This document shows, piece after piece, positions 12,022 to 23,472 of a stretch of 64,000 bases of DNA. This stretch comes from Rana temporaria. Lineage: Eukaryota; Chordata; Amphibia; Anura; Ranidae. The stretch covers positions 328,572,089 through 328,636,088 of the forward strand of contig NC_053489.1 of NCBI RefSeq assembly GCF_905171775.1. Direction: 5' to 3'. A model generated the notes under the pieces. That model was not told the origin of the DNA. It did no database searches and was given only the letters and a program-made list of their open reading frames with translations. The position numbers were made by a program, and so were the translations under genes. Positions within the stretch are counted from its first letter, which is position 1. Each line of letters starts with the position of its first letter.

Positions 12022-12444
12022 GGCCCCGTACAGACGAGCGGACAGTCCGATGAAAACGGTCTGCCGGACCGTTTTCATCGGACATGTCCGCTCTGAGATT
12101 TCGGTCTGATGGTTGTACACACCATCAAACCGAAATCCGCGCGGACAGACAGCGCGGTGACGTGGCCGCGCCGTCGCCGCAACGATGACACGGCGACGTG
12201 CGCGACCCTGGAAGGTCAATGCTTCCACGCATACGTCGAATCACTTTGACGCATGCGAGAGATGGCGGCCCAGCAGACATGTCCGGTAAGTCGTACAGAC
12301 GACCGAACATGTCCGACGGACAGGCTTCCAGCGGACATGTTTCTTAGCATGCTAACAAACATTTGTCCGCTGGAAACCTGTCCGATCTGCCGGACATTCA
12401 GCGGACCAGTTTCAGAAGACATGTTCGGTCGTGTGTACGAGGCC
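12022..12444. mobile_element. PIF/Harbinger-type MITE with TTA TSD
   Basis: A 423-bp element from ggccccgtacagacgagcgg to a matching inverted end tcgtgtgtacgaggcc, flanked by TTA at 12019-12021 and 12445-12447. The long inverted repeats include a ggacagtccgatgaaaacgg block. Related to but distinct from the MITE at 11118. The GC-rich CpG-containing core gives chance ORFs, which I do not count as genes. Confidence 0.85.
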
Positions 12445-12447
12445 TTA

Positions 12448-14308
12448 ATGTAATAGTGCCTATAACTGTATACTATTTCTAGCCAGCTGTTGCAAACAGA
12501 TTACACATTTTTGGGTTCACTGTATACATTTTAGAACCATATTCTTTAATGTATAATGTAATAGTGTTGTAAAGTATACACTAGTTCAGCAATTCAATTC
12601 AATTAATTTAGTACATAGTGGGTCACATTTTAGAACAGCACTGAAGTTCTAGTCAGGCAGAAGCTGGTGAAACCAGTGTCTTGGAAAGACCTGTGTTATT
12701 GTACACTGCAAGTCAGTAGGAGTGTTGGGGTTCTTCATTTCTTTGGGTACAAATTAAAATTTGTGGGTTTGAGATTTACTGTCCTGGCTAATTTATTGTG
12801 CAGATTCACCCAGGATGTTTTTTATGTTGTTTTTTTTTTGTTTGTTTTTTTTAAACATAATGTATGGCCTTTGAACAATGGACAGCAAGCTTAAAAGGGA
12901 CAACAAAAGGGCTTTGGATAAACCTTTACTTACTGTATATCACACCAACAGTATGTTATGTGATGTGACGTGCCTTCCCTATGTGCTATAATGTTGTTGT
13001 GACAGGCTCTCTTTAATAAGACATCAAGGGTCTTTTAGATAGTTGGCTTGTGATATATACTGCACACACACACAGCTGGTAAAATAACAGAAAAGTGACA
13101 AAAATATGTGGCAGTTAAAGGGTTAATTGACATGCACTGGTTTGATAAATACAACATACTGCAGAAAACTGAAATCTTAAAAAAAATTGTGTGCTTAAAA
13201 TGACAGCAAAACAACAGCTCCCAGCCTATTCATTCTATGTGTAAGAAAGTCACTGGGGATTCCATCTATTTTCATCTATGCCTGACCCTTATCTTAGAGG
13301 AGGATCTAGTATAGATAATAATGGGGTACTTTCATGCCCAACAAAAACTGCATGTGGTTTCCTCATAATTTTATACTACGCCTTGCTTGGTATGGATTTT
13401 AAGGGGAAACCTAAATAAGGTCCCCCTCAAAATATCCATACCAGGCCTTTATCTGAACATGCAGCTTGGCAGGCTAGAAAAAGGGGGGGCGGGCATACCC
13501 CTCCCAAAAACCATGCCTTTGGGATACCTTGCCAGAGTGAACCCTCTGGCAAAATACCTTGTTCCAATATTGATGAGACCTTTCTGGCCCTCCAGGCTGC
13601 AGTTCATCTCTCCATCTACAAGATGTGCTTTATTATGGCCATGGCCTGGATATTATCACTGTCCTGCTCTTATTAAATCTACATTCCTTACTATGCTCCT
13701 GTGGTAAATCTGGGGTGCAACAATCTAGGTCTGCAGCAAATTTAGTTTTTTGGCATCTTTTGTATATCCTACACTGTTACAAATTGCAACAGTGCTAACA
13801 AAGTAAGCACAATTTACCATTCATATTGCTAGTTGTTCTCGCCTACTTTATATAGAGGAGAAAGAATGAAAAAAAGACCCTAGTTTCAATTTGCTTCTGT
13901 ATAGATGCTTGAGGTCAATGCCGCAGGAAAATTGTGCAGGTGTAAATGGAATTGGACTGGGATCTCTATTATGTGTGATAGAAGTAGAACGAAATAGAAC
14001 AAACGTACTGTTACATTTCACACTAGCTACTTGACCTCAGCTCACACACAGCCAATTATGATAGTTTTGGAGCACTTTATTTAATGTTGCTACACTCTTT
14101 TAAACTTTCAAAACATGCCTTTGAAGTCTCTCGTGTATCCACCACTTGGTATTGCTAGTAAAATTTGTTCACGTTTAACTGTAATTTTTTCTTTAACCAC
14201 TTGAGTCCCAGTGCCATTTTTATAATGGCACCAGGACCCAGCAGTTCTCTCAGTTCTCACTCTGAATCCACTGACTCTCAGTGAGAGCTAGGGTCCAACA
14301 ATTTGGTA
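12448..14308. other. No gene recognised; possible decayed repeat at 13280-13720
   Basis: The part at 13280-13720 (ggggaaacct, catgcagcttggcaggc) looks like old repetitive sequence, but I cannot name the family or find termini. The rest is AT-rich, with no coding pattern. Confidence 0.4.
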
Positions 14309-14310
14309 TA

Positions 14311-14799
14311 CAGTGGAACCTCAGATTGCGAGTAACGCGGTTAACGAACGTTTCACAATATGAGCACTGTATTTTGAAAAATCCAAACTCTGTTTGCGAG
14401 TGTTGTCTCACGAAACGAGAAGGATTCAAGCCAAAATGGTGTGCAGTTTACCACATTTGGCCTGAGGTGGGGGGTGCCGAACCCGAACGGCGCTGATCGT
14501 AGTCGATCGGAGCCATTCGGAAATGCTTGAAAAGACATGGAAATACTCCGTTCCCGAGCCTTTCCAAGGTTGACTGAGGTCAGCCAAGCTGTCCTCGGGC
14601 CTTTCTGGCTGTTTCCGAGGCTCTCTGGTGCCACCCAACCTCTGGCCACAAGCGGTATTGCGTGCCATTAAAGTCAATGCGGAACAAATTATTTCTGTTT
14701 CCATTGACTTCAATGGGGAAACTCACTTTGATATGCGAGTACTTTGGATTACGAGCATTCTCCTGGAATGGATTATGCTCGTAATCCGAGGTTCCACTG
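14311..14799. mobile_element. Tigger/pogo-like mariner-type MITE
   Basis: A 489-bp element with inverted ends cagtggaacctcagattgcg and the reverse form ending gaggttccactg, flanked by TA on both sides (14309-14310, 14800-14801). A TA TSD and CAGTGG termini fit the pogo/Tigger branch of Tc1/mariner. No transposase reading frame is present. Confidence 0.8.
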
Positions 14800-14999
14800 T
14801 ACATTAAAAAAAACATTGAAAAGCCAGTGTTGAGCAGCGATAAGACTATTCATTATTAATTACAGTGAAAAATTCATAGTAAGATATAATAAATACTAAT
14901 ATGTCTGGTAGGAACTAAAAACAAGGAATATTTAATTCCTTTTAACAAATGATCTCTCAGTATAGGTACACAGAAAGTGCCTGGAATATACGTGCTTAA

Positions 15000-15998
15000 C
15001 CACTTACCCCCCGGACCATATTGCTGCCCAAAGACCAGAGTACTTTTTGCGATTCGGGACTGCGTCGCTTTAACAGACAATTGCGCGGTCGTGCGACGTG
15101 GCTCCCAAACAAAATTGGCGTCCTTTTTTTCCCACAAATAGAGCTTTCTTTTGGTGGTATTTGATCACCTCTGCGTTTTTTTTTTTTTGCGCTATAAACA
15201 AAAATAGAACGACAATTTTGAAAAAAATGAATATTTTTTACTTTTTGCTGTAATAAATATCCCCCAAAAATATATAAAAAAACATTTTTTTTCCTCAGTT
15301 TAGGCCGATACGTATTCTTCTACATATTTTTCGTAAAAAAAATCGCAATAAGCGTTTATTGATTGGTTTGCGCAAAAGTTATAGCGTTTACAAAATAGGG
15401 GGTATTTTTATGGCATTTTTATTAATATTTTTTTTACTAGTAATGGCGGCGATCGGCGATTTTTTTTTCGGTATTGCGACATTATGGCGGACACTTCGGA
15501 CATTTTTGACACATTTTTGGGACCATTGGCATTTTTATAGCGATCAGTGCTATAAAAATGCATTAGATTACTATAAAAATGCCACTGGCAGTGAAGGGGT
15601 TAACACTAGGGGGCGGGGAAGGGGTTAAGTATGCCTGGGTGTGTTCTTACTGTGGGGGGGGGGGGTGGCCTCACTTGGGGAAACACTGATTTTCTGTTCA
15701 TACATTGTATGAACAGAAAATCAGCATTTCCCCTGCTGACAGGAACGAGAGCTGTGTGTTTACACACACAGCTCCCGTTCCCCGCTCTGTACCGAGCGAT
15801 CGCGTGTGCCCGGCGGCGATCGCGCCCGCCGGGCACACGCACGGGAGTCGGGGGGCGAGCGGGGGGCGCGCGCGCGCGCCTCCGGCGGCGCGCGTGCGCC
15901 CCTAGTGGCGGCTAAAGGGTAGGACGTCCATTTACGTGGTCTCGCCTAGGAGAGCCACCTTGTGGACGTAAAATGACGGTGCGGCGACGGCAAGTAGT
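15000..15998. mobile_element. TTAA-flanked non-autonomous DNA element
   Basis: A 999-bp element between TTAA at 14996-14999 and 15999-16002, with short imperfect inverted ends (ccacttaccc / caagtagt). A TTAA TSD fits piggyBac or Kolobok superfamilies. Inside are strong hairpins at 15688-15722, 15742-15782 and 15796-15840 and a GC-rich 3' part. The ORFs across it are chance products of base composition. The choice between superfamilies is open. Confidence 0.75.
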
Positions 15999-16002
15999 TA
16001 AC

Positions 16003-16127
16003 CACTTAAGACCCGGACCAATATGCAGGCTAAGGACCGGAGGTGTTTTTACAATTTTTGCACTGTGCTGATTCAACTGGTAATTGAGCAGTCATGCAAT
16101 GTTGTACTAAAACAAAATTTGCGTCCT
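16003..16127 (+). mobile_element. Truncated second TTAA element
   Basis: It starts ccacttaagacccggacc directly after the TTAA closing the previous element, and has the usual early words of that family. It ends abruptly where PLE 1 begins, so only about 125 bp of the left end remain. Confidence 0.6.
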
Positions 16128-16564
16128 TATCTTCTTGTGGTCACTGCGATATATATCCTTTTCTCACTAACAAGAACATAACTCCTCTACCAAACGGTAC
16201 AATTCATAAACCTAAATTTCGTATTACCTGTCAAAGAGTAGGTGTTGTTTATTTAGCCAATTGCCAATGTGGATGTTTTTGCGTTCGCAAAACAAAGAGA
16301 CAATTTCTGAAGCGTGTTAGGGATCATGTCAATCCACTATATAAAAAACTAATGACCACGGCCCTCAACCGACATGTGGGCTGTTTACATGACTTTGACA
16401 CGAACACCTTAAACTTTTCAGCCTTGGAACATGTACCTATGCATGTCCGTGGTGGTGGAATTGACCAAACCCTGCTCCAACTTGAAACCAGGTGGATACA
16501 CCAGTTAGATGCCACTAAATTTCCCGACCTAAACGAGTACATTCGTTTTAAGCCTTTCTTATGA
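16128..16564 (+). pseudogene. PLE GIY-YIG endonuclease domain, partial
   Basis: This domain follows the reverse transcriptase in Penelope-like proteins and cuts target DNA. Visible marks: a CGHCDIYPFL cysteine pair, GVVYLANCQCG (the GIY-like part), CFCVRKTKRQF where active relatives have a Y-(I/V)-G-K-T form, RVRDHV, and the end LETRWIHQLDA...LNEYIRFKPFL. PLE 2 at 49700-50030 has the same order with SYIGKTQR intact. Here the glycine of the second motif reads as arginine, so cleavage activity is doubtful. The open frame reaches back to an ATG at 16094, but that part is TTAA-element sequence and not protein of the PLE. No RT is attached. Confidence 0.8.
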
Positions 16565-18387
16565 ATAGAATTCATTAACGATAATTAACTTTGGCATCCG
16601 TACTTGTGGTCGACCTATGAGAGTTTTCTTGGGTTCAACCATCACCCTCTCCTCCTAGACACTATTCCAGCATGTCCCTTCCCTCTAATCTGACCATAGG
16701 GTGTTCCACCTGATAACCGACTATTGCCTCTTTCTCCATCCATGGGGCACCTTTTGATTTGGGCTGACAAAACTGAGTTATCCCCTTTGACTGGGGATTA
16801 CAATAGAAAGAAACAACAGAACTCTTTTTGTTTTGCCCTCTGTGGAATATAGCTTATATTTAATGCATTGTTAGACTCATATTGTTATTATTTATTTATT
16901 CTTTGACTTGATGTTGTAATTCACTGTACAATTTTTGTATTGAATTAATCAATTTTTGTCAATTATTGTGTATTTTGGCTCGAATCTATGATTGGGCGTC
17001 ATTACCATTATCTGGGATCTCCCATAAGTGGGAATGGGTTGAATCTGGGCTGGTCCCTTGTCGGGCGCCTGTATGTCCCTTCTTGTTTCCTCACGCCCCC
17101 ATACATCCATAGGTATCTGCATGCCCTGGCTCTTTATCTCTAGCTTAACAGCTTTCCCTTTTATCTAGAACTATATTAGCAGGGTAACATAGCCCCGATT
17201 TAATAATAAAAAAACAATTTCCCTTCCCTGTTGGTGTGCCCGGCGGCCGCTCCGCCCCACGCTGTTTATTGTATCGTGCCTCCTCCATTTGCAGTGGAGA
17301 ATAAGTACGTCTCCCCTTATAGCCACGCAACCTATCAGCTGGCGTCTTCCCCAGATTCGCCTCTGGGCTGCAAAGCATTATGGGGGCTGTAGGCTTTACG
17401 ACTACATGTCGTCACGTGACTCGGTGACGCTGCCGCGCCGCCTATCAGCGGGCGTTCCTTCATGATGCGGCCTCTGGGCTACAAAGCTCCATGGGGGCTG
17501 TAGGCGCTGCGACTATACGTCGTTAAGCGACGTATTGACATCACTAATGCGCCGACTGCCTATAAAACGGCGCTATCGGTTTTTGAGATCTGTCACTGCT
17601 AGGGACACTGCAAGAACCCTATCCACAAGCGCATGGTAAGTGTGGAGGTTGTAACCTCTGACCAAGGGAGCTTACTTGCTCTAACGCTCCAACTTATACC
17701 CTCTTGTTTTTTCCTTTTTTTTTTTTTTCTCCCCGTAGGGATTCTATCTGACATCTATTGCAGATCTTATTCCTCATTTCACATCTGCCGGCGCTCAGGG
17801 TGCTCTCAGTGTGTACACACTTTGATGACTCAGTGTCTCTATATTCACTGTCAGCTGCCTTAGATCCGAACTTGATTTCATCATCGGGTTCTCAGGTAGG
17901 CTCAGCTGTTGAAAGGTTTCTTACTGAATTTTTTTTTTTTTGCTGCTATGTGTTTTTTAACCATTGGCTTTGGTACTAAACTAGTGATATGAGTTTACTA
18001 TGTGGCCTTATTTGATGGTAATATTAATATATTAATTATTTGATATTTTGCTTTAGCTGCCATATTGGGGTCAGAATATTCCATCATCCCCCTGAGGGGT
18101 TACCTCACCAGGTTACATGCAGTACTTTGGGTAGGTGTTTTTTCTCTACCCCTATGGATGTCTGTGTCCCCCCTTTTCTCCTTAGGGTGGTCCAGTATTT
18201 GGGTTAGTGGGGACCCTTGGGTCATGCTTTGGCACCCTTTTCTTTTGGGACCATGGTTTCTGACGCCCAACCTCTTATCCCAGCCAAACTCTTTATTATC
18301 TAATACTGATTGTTAATTATAAATCTGTTTATATGATGAATTGTTAAGACTGTTTTGTTTCATTCTAGAGCCTTCTCTTGAGACGAT

Positions 18388-18441
18388 CAAGTCCTAAAAC
18401 CCCTGAGGAAGCCTAAGGGCGAAACTAGTAGGGTAGACTTG
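18388..18441 (+). ncRNA. Hammerhead-ribozyme-like motif in PLE 1
   Basis: Order on the plus strand: CAAGUC and ACCC (two stem I halves with a CUAAA internal loop), CUGAGGA (fits core CUGANGA), an extra A, GCC-UAAG-GGC (stem II), GAAA, CUAG (self-complementary stem III), UA, GGGU, A, GACUUG. Stem I closes with 4 plus 6 pairs around an asymmetric internal loop, as expected for natural hammerheads that use a stem I loop contact. The core is complete. The caveat is the extra A before stem II, which is shared by the other copies. Hammerhead motifs in PLEs are established knowledge. Confidence 0.65.
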
Positions 18442-18601
18442 TTCAAGAAAATTGTCTCTACATATAGCTCCCACCATTGAATGTTGTAAAGCTGATTTTA
18501 ACCTTTGTATGAATTGAATACAATTTTCTATTTTTGATATAACAATACGTCTGGTTTTTATAACTGGCACCGCAATAATCCTCCATCCTCTCAAAACCCT
18601 T

Positions 18602-19165
18602 TATTTAACCTACTTGGGATGAGATGCCATATGTTTAAGAGGACCTTCGATCACTAACCCCTCACAGATGGGTTTTAATCTTTCTCCCGAAGGCCAAGTG
18701 GTCCGACTCAAGTCGGATGGTGGTTGGTAGTGCATTCCACAGGCGGGGTCCTTGGACTGCAAATCTTCTATCTCCTTTGGACTTGTATCTGGCTTTGGGT
18801 ATCTGGAGGAGGTTTTGATTAGTGGATCGCAGAATGCGATTGGGGTTATGGGCTTTTATTTTTTTTGCATAGATATTCGGGGGCGTTGCCTTGAATACAC
18901 TTATGTATTAGGCAGAGTGCCTTGAAAGTGATTCTGTCTTTTACTGGCAACCAATGAAGGGATCTCAGTGAAGGTGAGATTGATTCCCATGTTTTTTTCC
19001 CAGTCACTAGTCGAGCGGCCGTATTTTGAACGACTTGCAGACGAGTGATTTGGTATTTGGGGAGTCCTAGATAGAGGGCATTTGCGTAGTCGAGTCTCTA
19101 ATTGATGATTGTTCCCACCACGACTGCAATGTCCTCTTTCGGGATAAAGGGCGTGAGTCTGCGTA
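18602..19165 (-). pseudogene. L2-type LINE, C-terminal part (split by Gypsy A)
   Basis: Minus-strand translation gives RRLTPFIPKEDIAVVVGTII, then LDYANALYLGLPKYQITRLQ, VQNTAARLV and LHWLPVKDRITFKAL, the standard C-terminal region of L2/CR1-type polymerases. It continues directly the RT segment on the far side of Gypsy A (25205 onward). The five bases gcgta at its right edge are duplicated at 25205. Stops and shifts occur in the last third, so it was already decayed. The 3' end lies against the end of PLE 1. Confidence 0.85.
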
Positions 19166-20071
19166 TGTGACGTTCCTGTCTTGATATATAATTTGATTAA
19201 ATGGATCTCAGCTGTGGAGGTTTCTCAGATGTAAACCAATTAGTCACTCTATATATGTTTAAGAGTTAAAGGTTTTATCTCATCACAACCTCAAGTGAAG
19301 TACCAACATAATCAAAGAGCTTATTAACTCATAAGCTTGAATACTGCAGTATAGGTTTGTGCCAGACTATGTGAGTGAGCTTGTAATATTTGTCGAGGGT
19401 TACAATAATACTAAGTAAAGTCTCTGGTTTCAATCAGTGCTATAGAATCCATTAATTAGGCATACAGCTTATACACACGTATCTTCAGGCAGATCTCATC
19501 TAAACAGGTAAGGTAGTATGACAGGCAAAGTTCCATGAGATTACAGCATACTATAGCTTGATTACACTGATATGTTTAGTTAGAGATACTTGCGGTACTG
19601 CTGGTTAACAGATGAGGAAGATGTAAGCTGGTGTCCTGGGTGCAGGCTGTTAGGAATCCTCCCTGTAGGCAGTTGGTAGGCTGGGATGTAATCCCTGGAG
19701 AGCTGGAGCCTGGAGATGTTCAGCTGGTTCCTGGAGAGGGTGAGCTGGTGCCTGGAGAGGGTGAGCTGGTGCCTGGGAAGCGTGAGCTGATGCCTGGAGT
19801 AGGTAGGTTCTCAGGGATCACAGTACCAGGTCCTGGGTGACGGCAGGGGTCCAACAGAATAGCGGAACACCCTGCCGTCAGTGTAATGGGTTTAAATAGC
19901 CCGCGGAGCTCAGGAAAGAGACAGCCACGCTGGACGCACTTCCGCGTTCCAGCGTGGAACGCAAGCGCGGCGCGCCGGAAGTGACGCTGGGCTAGCCAAG
20001 AGAGGAGCGCAGCTGAAGGAAGTAAACAAGGCTGCGCTCGTCTCACAGTGAATAACGCCAGTGGCGTTACA
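19166..20071 (-). repeat. Gypsy A 3' LTR
   Basis: 906 bp, nearly identical to 24299-25204. It contains a run of ctggtgcctggagagggtgag-type short tandem units around 19720-19790. A purine-rich tract (minus strand gaggaggggagta) lies immediately inside at 20072-20084 and fits the polypurine tract. Confidence 0.95.
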
Positions 20072-21592
20072 TACTCCCCTCCTCAAGGGGGCTACACCAG
20101 TGCCCCTATTAGAAGATGGACGATTAAATTGCCTGATCAGGCGAGGAGCATGTAGATGTGAAGAGTCTTCCCAAGAGTCTTCAAGTTGCGAGTAGCCTTT
20201 CCATCGTATTAAATATTGAATTACAGAGCCCCTCTTTCTAGAATCTAGAATTTTTCCAATTTCATATTCAGTTTCGCCCATGACTTCAACCGGAGGAGGG
20301 GGCCGAGATATTCTGTTGGGAAATGGGTTAGGTATGAATGGTTTGATAAGGGAAACATGGAATGAGGGATGTATTTTCCAATCAGAAGGTAACTGTAATC
20401 TTACTGCGTTGGCATTAATCACATGAGAAATAGGATAGGGTCCCATGAATTGACGTCCAAGTTTTTTCGAGGGTATGTTTAAGCGTAAGTTTCTGGTGGA
20501 AAGCCACACTAAATCACCCACCTTGTAGTCTGGAGGTATTGATCTGTGACCATCATAATTACGTTTTTGTCGTAACTGGGCAGTTTCTAAATTTGAACGT
20601 AAACTAGGAAGAACCTTCTTTAAATTAGCGAGGTAATGTTCTACTGCAGGAACATTGCTAGAGAGGGAAGAGGATGGTATACTATTTGGGTGAAACCCGT
20701 AGTTCGCATAAAATGGTGAAAATTGGGATGAGGAGCTGGTAGAGTTATTGTATGCGAATTCCGCGTGGGGAAGCAGTTGAAACCAATCATCTTGGAGATG
20801 GGTGCAATAGCAACGTAAATACTGCTCTAAGATCTGATTAATGCGTTCCGTCTGTCCGTTTGTCTGCGGATGGTAAGCAGTAGACATACAGTGATCGATC
20901 CTTAAGGTATTACATAGAGCCTTCCAGAATTTGGAGATGAACTGAGATCCTCGGTCCGAGATAATCTGAGAAGGTAGCCCATGAAGTTTGAGAATATTGT
21001 TAATGAAGGCTGTTGCTGTCTCAAAAGAGGTTGGTAGATTTTTTAATGGAATAAAGTGTGCCATTTTTGTAAGTAGATCTACAGTGACCATGATGGTGCT
21101 GGCACCATTTGATCTAGGAAGATCGACTATAAAATCCATTGACACAACCTCCCAAGGTCTATTTGGTATTGGAATAGATGCCAAAAGACCGAATGGAGGT
21201 TTTCTTGAAAGTTTGTTAGTGGCACAAATCTCGCAAGAATTGACGTAGTCATGGATCATTTTAGCTAAATGGGGCCACCAGTAATGTCTTTTCACGAGAT
21301 GAATCGTTTTAGTAATTCCCGGGTGCCCAGCTAATGGGGAATCATGTAGATGTTTGAGTAAGGTCAACTGTAATTGTGGAGGTACGTATAACTTACCCTT
21401 GTAGGTGTATAAACCATCTGATGCCTTTAGGATTCCTTTAGGTAGATTAGATGCATCCTCAGAGATGGACTGAGAGAGTAATTGTTTGAAGGAGGTGGTT
21501 ACTCCAATGAAGCGTTTTGAGGGTATGATGGGGAGTGGTAGAATTTCAGTGGTGTCATCTTCATTCATGCGAGATAGGGAATCAGCCTTTTA
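19910..21592 (-). pseudogene. Gypsy A pol, integrase and chromodomain part
   Basis: Integrase inserts the cDNA, and the chromodomain steers it to modified histones. Visible: zinc-binding HHCC set (HLHDSPLAGHPG...CEICATNKLS), catalytic core with MDFIVDLP, ISDRGSQF and PQTNGQTERIN (the D,D,E triad), and the GPYPISHV module. The chromodomain is YEIGKILDSRKRG...YLIRWKGYSQLEDSWED. The part is out of frame with the upstream RT segment because of one extra A near 21591 (minus strand aacttaaaaggct). The frame runs past the chromodomain into the LTR for roughly 54 codons, as it also does in Gypsy B. Confidence 0.9.
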
Positions 21593-23468
21593 AGTTTTGT
21601 GAACCAGGCCTATAAGAAATGTAAAAGTCAAATCTGTCGAAAAATAGACTCCACCTCACCTGTCGGGCGGACAGAGTCTTGCAAGCTTTTAAATGTTGTA
21701 GATTACGATGATCTGTCAGTATGGTGATTGGGTGTGTAGATCCCTCGAGAAGATGTCTCCAGTTGGCTAGCGCATTTCTAATTGCCAAGAGTTCTTTTTC
21801 TCCAATTGGGTAATTTTTTTCTGCAGAGGTTAGAGTTCTAGAATAGAAAGCCACTGGGTGTAAGGGATCAGACAAAGTTGATTGTTGGGAGAGTACTGCA
21901 CCCAAAGCGAAGTGAGAGGCATCTACTTCCAAAGTGAAATGAAATTGAGGGTTTGGTAGTTGGAGAATAGGAGCCGTAGTGTAAGAAAGTTTTAGTGAAT
22001 CAAAAGATCTTTGTGCTTCATCTGACCAACTGAAAGGGGTGTTTTTGCTAGTTAAAGCATTTAAGGGTTTGACAATCTCTGAGAAATTCTTGATAAACTT
22101 CCTGTAATAGTTAGAAAATCCAAGGAAGCGCTGCAAAGCTTTCCTTGAATGCGGAATAGGCCAGGAGAGAATAGAATCAACTTTGGAACGGTCCATCTGA
22201 ATGCCTTCGGGAGTGATTTGATATCCGAGAAAGGAAATAGATGTCTGACTGAAAACACACTTTTCGAGCTTGACATATAGACAATGAGTTCTGAGTCTAC
22301 CCAAAACCCATCTTACATGTTTAGTGTGTTCTTTGAAAGTGTCGGAAAAAATCAAAATGTCGTCCAGATAGATTACAACACAAATGTCTAATAAATCACG
22401 GAAAATGTCGTTGATGAAACGTTGGAAAGTTGCAGGTGCGTTACATAACCCAAAAGGCATTACCAAATACTCAAAAAGTCCATAACGAGTCTTGAATGCG
22501 GTTTTCCACTCATCCTCTGGACGAATCCTGATTAAATTGTATGCACCTCTGAGATCTAGTTTTGTAAAGATCTTGGAGGTTTGCAACCGTTCTATCAATT
22601 CTGGAATAAGAGGCAGGGGATAACGATTTTTTACCGTGATGTTGTTCAATGATCGATAATCTATTATAGGTCTGAGGGAACCATCTTTGTTTTTTACAAA
22701 AAACATGGCAGCACTTGTCGGAGAAGTGGAGGGTCTAATGAAACCCTTTTTTAGGTTATCGTCGAGATAGTCCTTAAGATGGACGAGTTCTGGCTGAGAT
22801 AATGGGTAAATTCTAGCAGTTGGAATGGGCCCATCTGGAATAAGGTCAATGGGACAGTCATATATTCTATGAGGTGGAAGTATCTCTGCATTAGTTTTGC
22901 TGAAAACATCAGAAAAGTCATGTAAATAGGTTGGAAGACCCTCACAGTTCACACTAGCTAAAAGTATGTTATGGATGGGAAAACAACTTTCTTTACAAAA
23001 CGTAGAATCTAGGGTAATTGCAGTATCGGACCAATGAATAGTTGGGTGATGAAGATGTAACCACGGTAGGCCTAACACTATTGGAAATAAAGGTGATGGA
23101 ATGACATCAAAAACCAAGGTCTCAGTATGTGTATTACCACAAGTAACCAGCAGGGGTACAGTTTGAGATTGGACTGGGCCAAAAGAGGAAGTAGAGCCAT
23201 CAATGAAAGTGACAGACAGCGGGGTTTGCTTTACCACACAAGGGATTTTATTTAAATTAACAAAACGTAAATCAATAAAGTTGCCACAGGCACCAGTGTC
23301 GACCATCGTGTCAATGGTTGTCCTATATTGGTCCCACTGTAAGGTAAGGGTGAGATATATATAGTTATTGGTGGTAGATCCAGATGTAGTACTAGTTACA
23401 TTGAAATTACTAATGTTAAAGTTATTACCTTCAGACCGATTCTTTAGGATTGGGCAAGAAGACACCAT
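21582..23468 (-). pseudogene. Gypsy A pol, protease-RT-RNase H part
   Basis: About 628 residues. The aspartic protease centre is VDTGACGNF near residue 57. RT blocks: DYRSLNNITVKNRYPLPLI, KLDLRGAYNLIRI, MPFGLCNAPATFQ and the catalytic YLDDILIFSD near residue 370. RNase H follows: LEVDASHFALGAVL, EKNYPIGEKELLAI and the end SYRPGSQNLK. The 5' edge is set by an upstream frame break, not a true start; in Gypsy B gag and pol are one open frame. The ORF ends where a single-base insertion shifts the frame. All catalytic residues are present. Confidence 0.9.
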
Positions 23469-23472
23469 GTGG

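Larger units (their letters stand above)
16128..18600 (+). mobile_element. Penelope-like element 1, 5'-truncated
   Basis: Contains the C-terminal GIY-YIG endonuclease domain (16128-16564), then about 2 kb of 3' sequence with a duplicated block (cctctgggctgcaaagc / cctctgggctacaaagc at about 17350 and 17470). A hammerhead-like motif lies at 18388-18441, before an end close to where L2 sequence begins. The reverse transcriptase is missing. 5' truncation is usual for PLE copies. Confidence 0.75.

Noticed and set aside
12019..12453. Cluster of short open frames
   Set aside because: They lie in the inverted repeats of a MITE and mirror each other.
15606..15915. Overlapping GC-rich open frames on both strands
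   Set aside because: They arise from stop-poor GC-rich sequence inside a TTAA element; no domain pattern.
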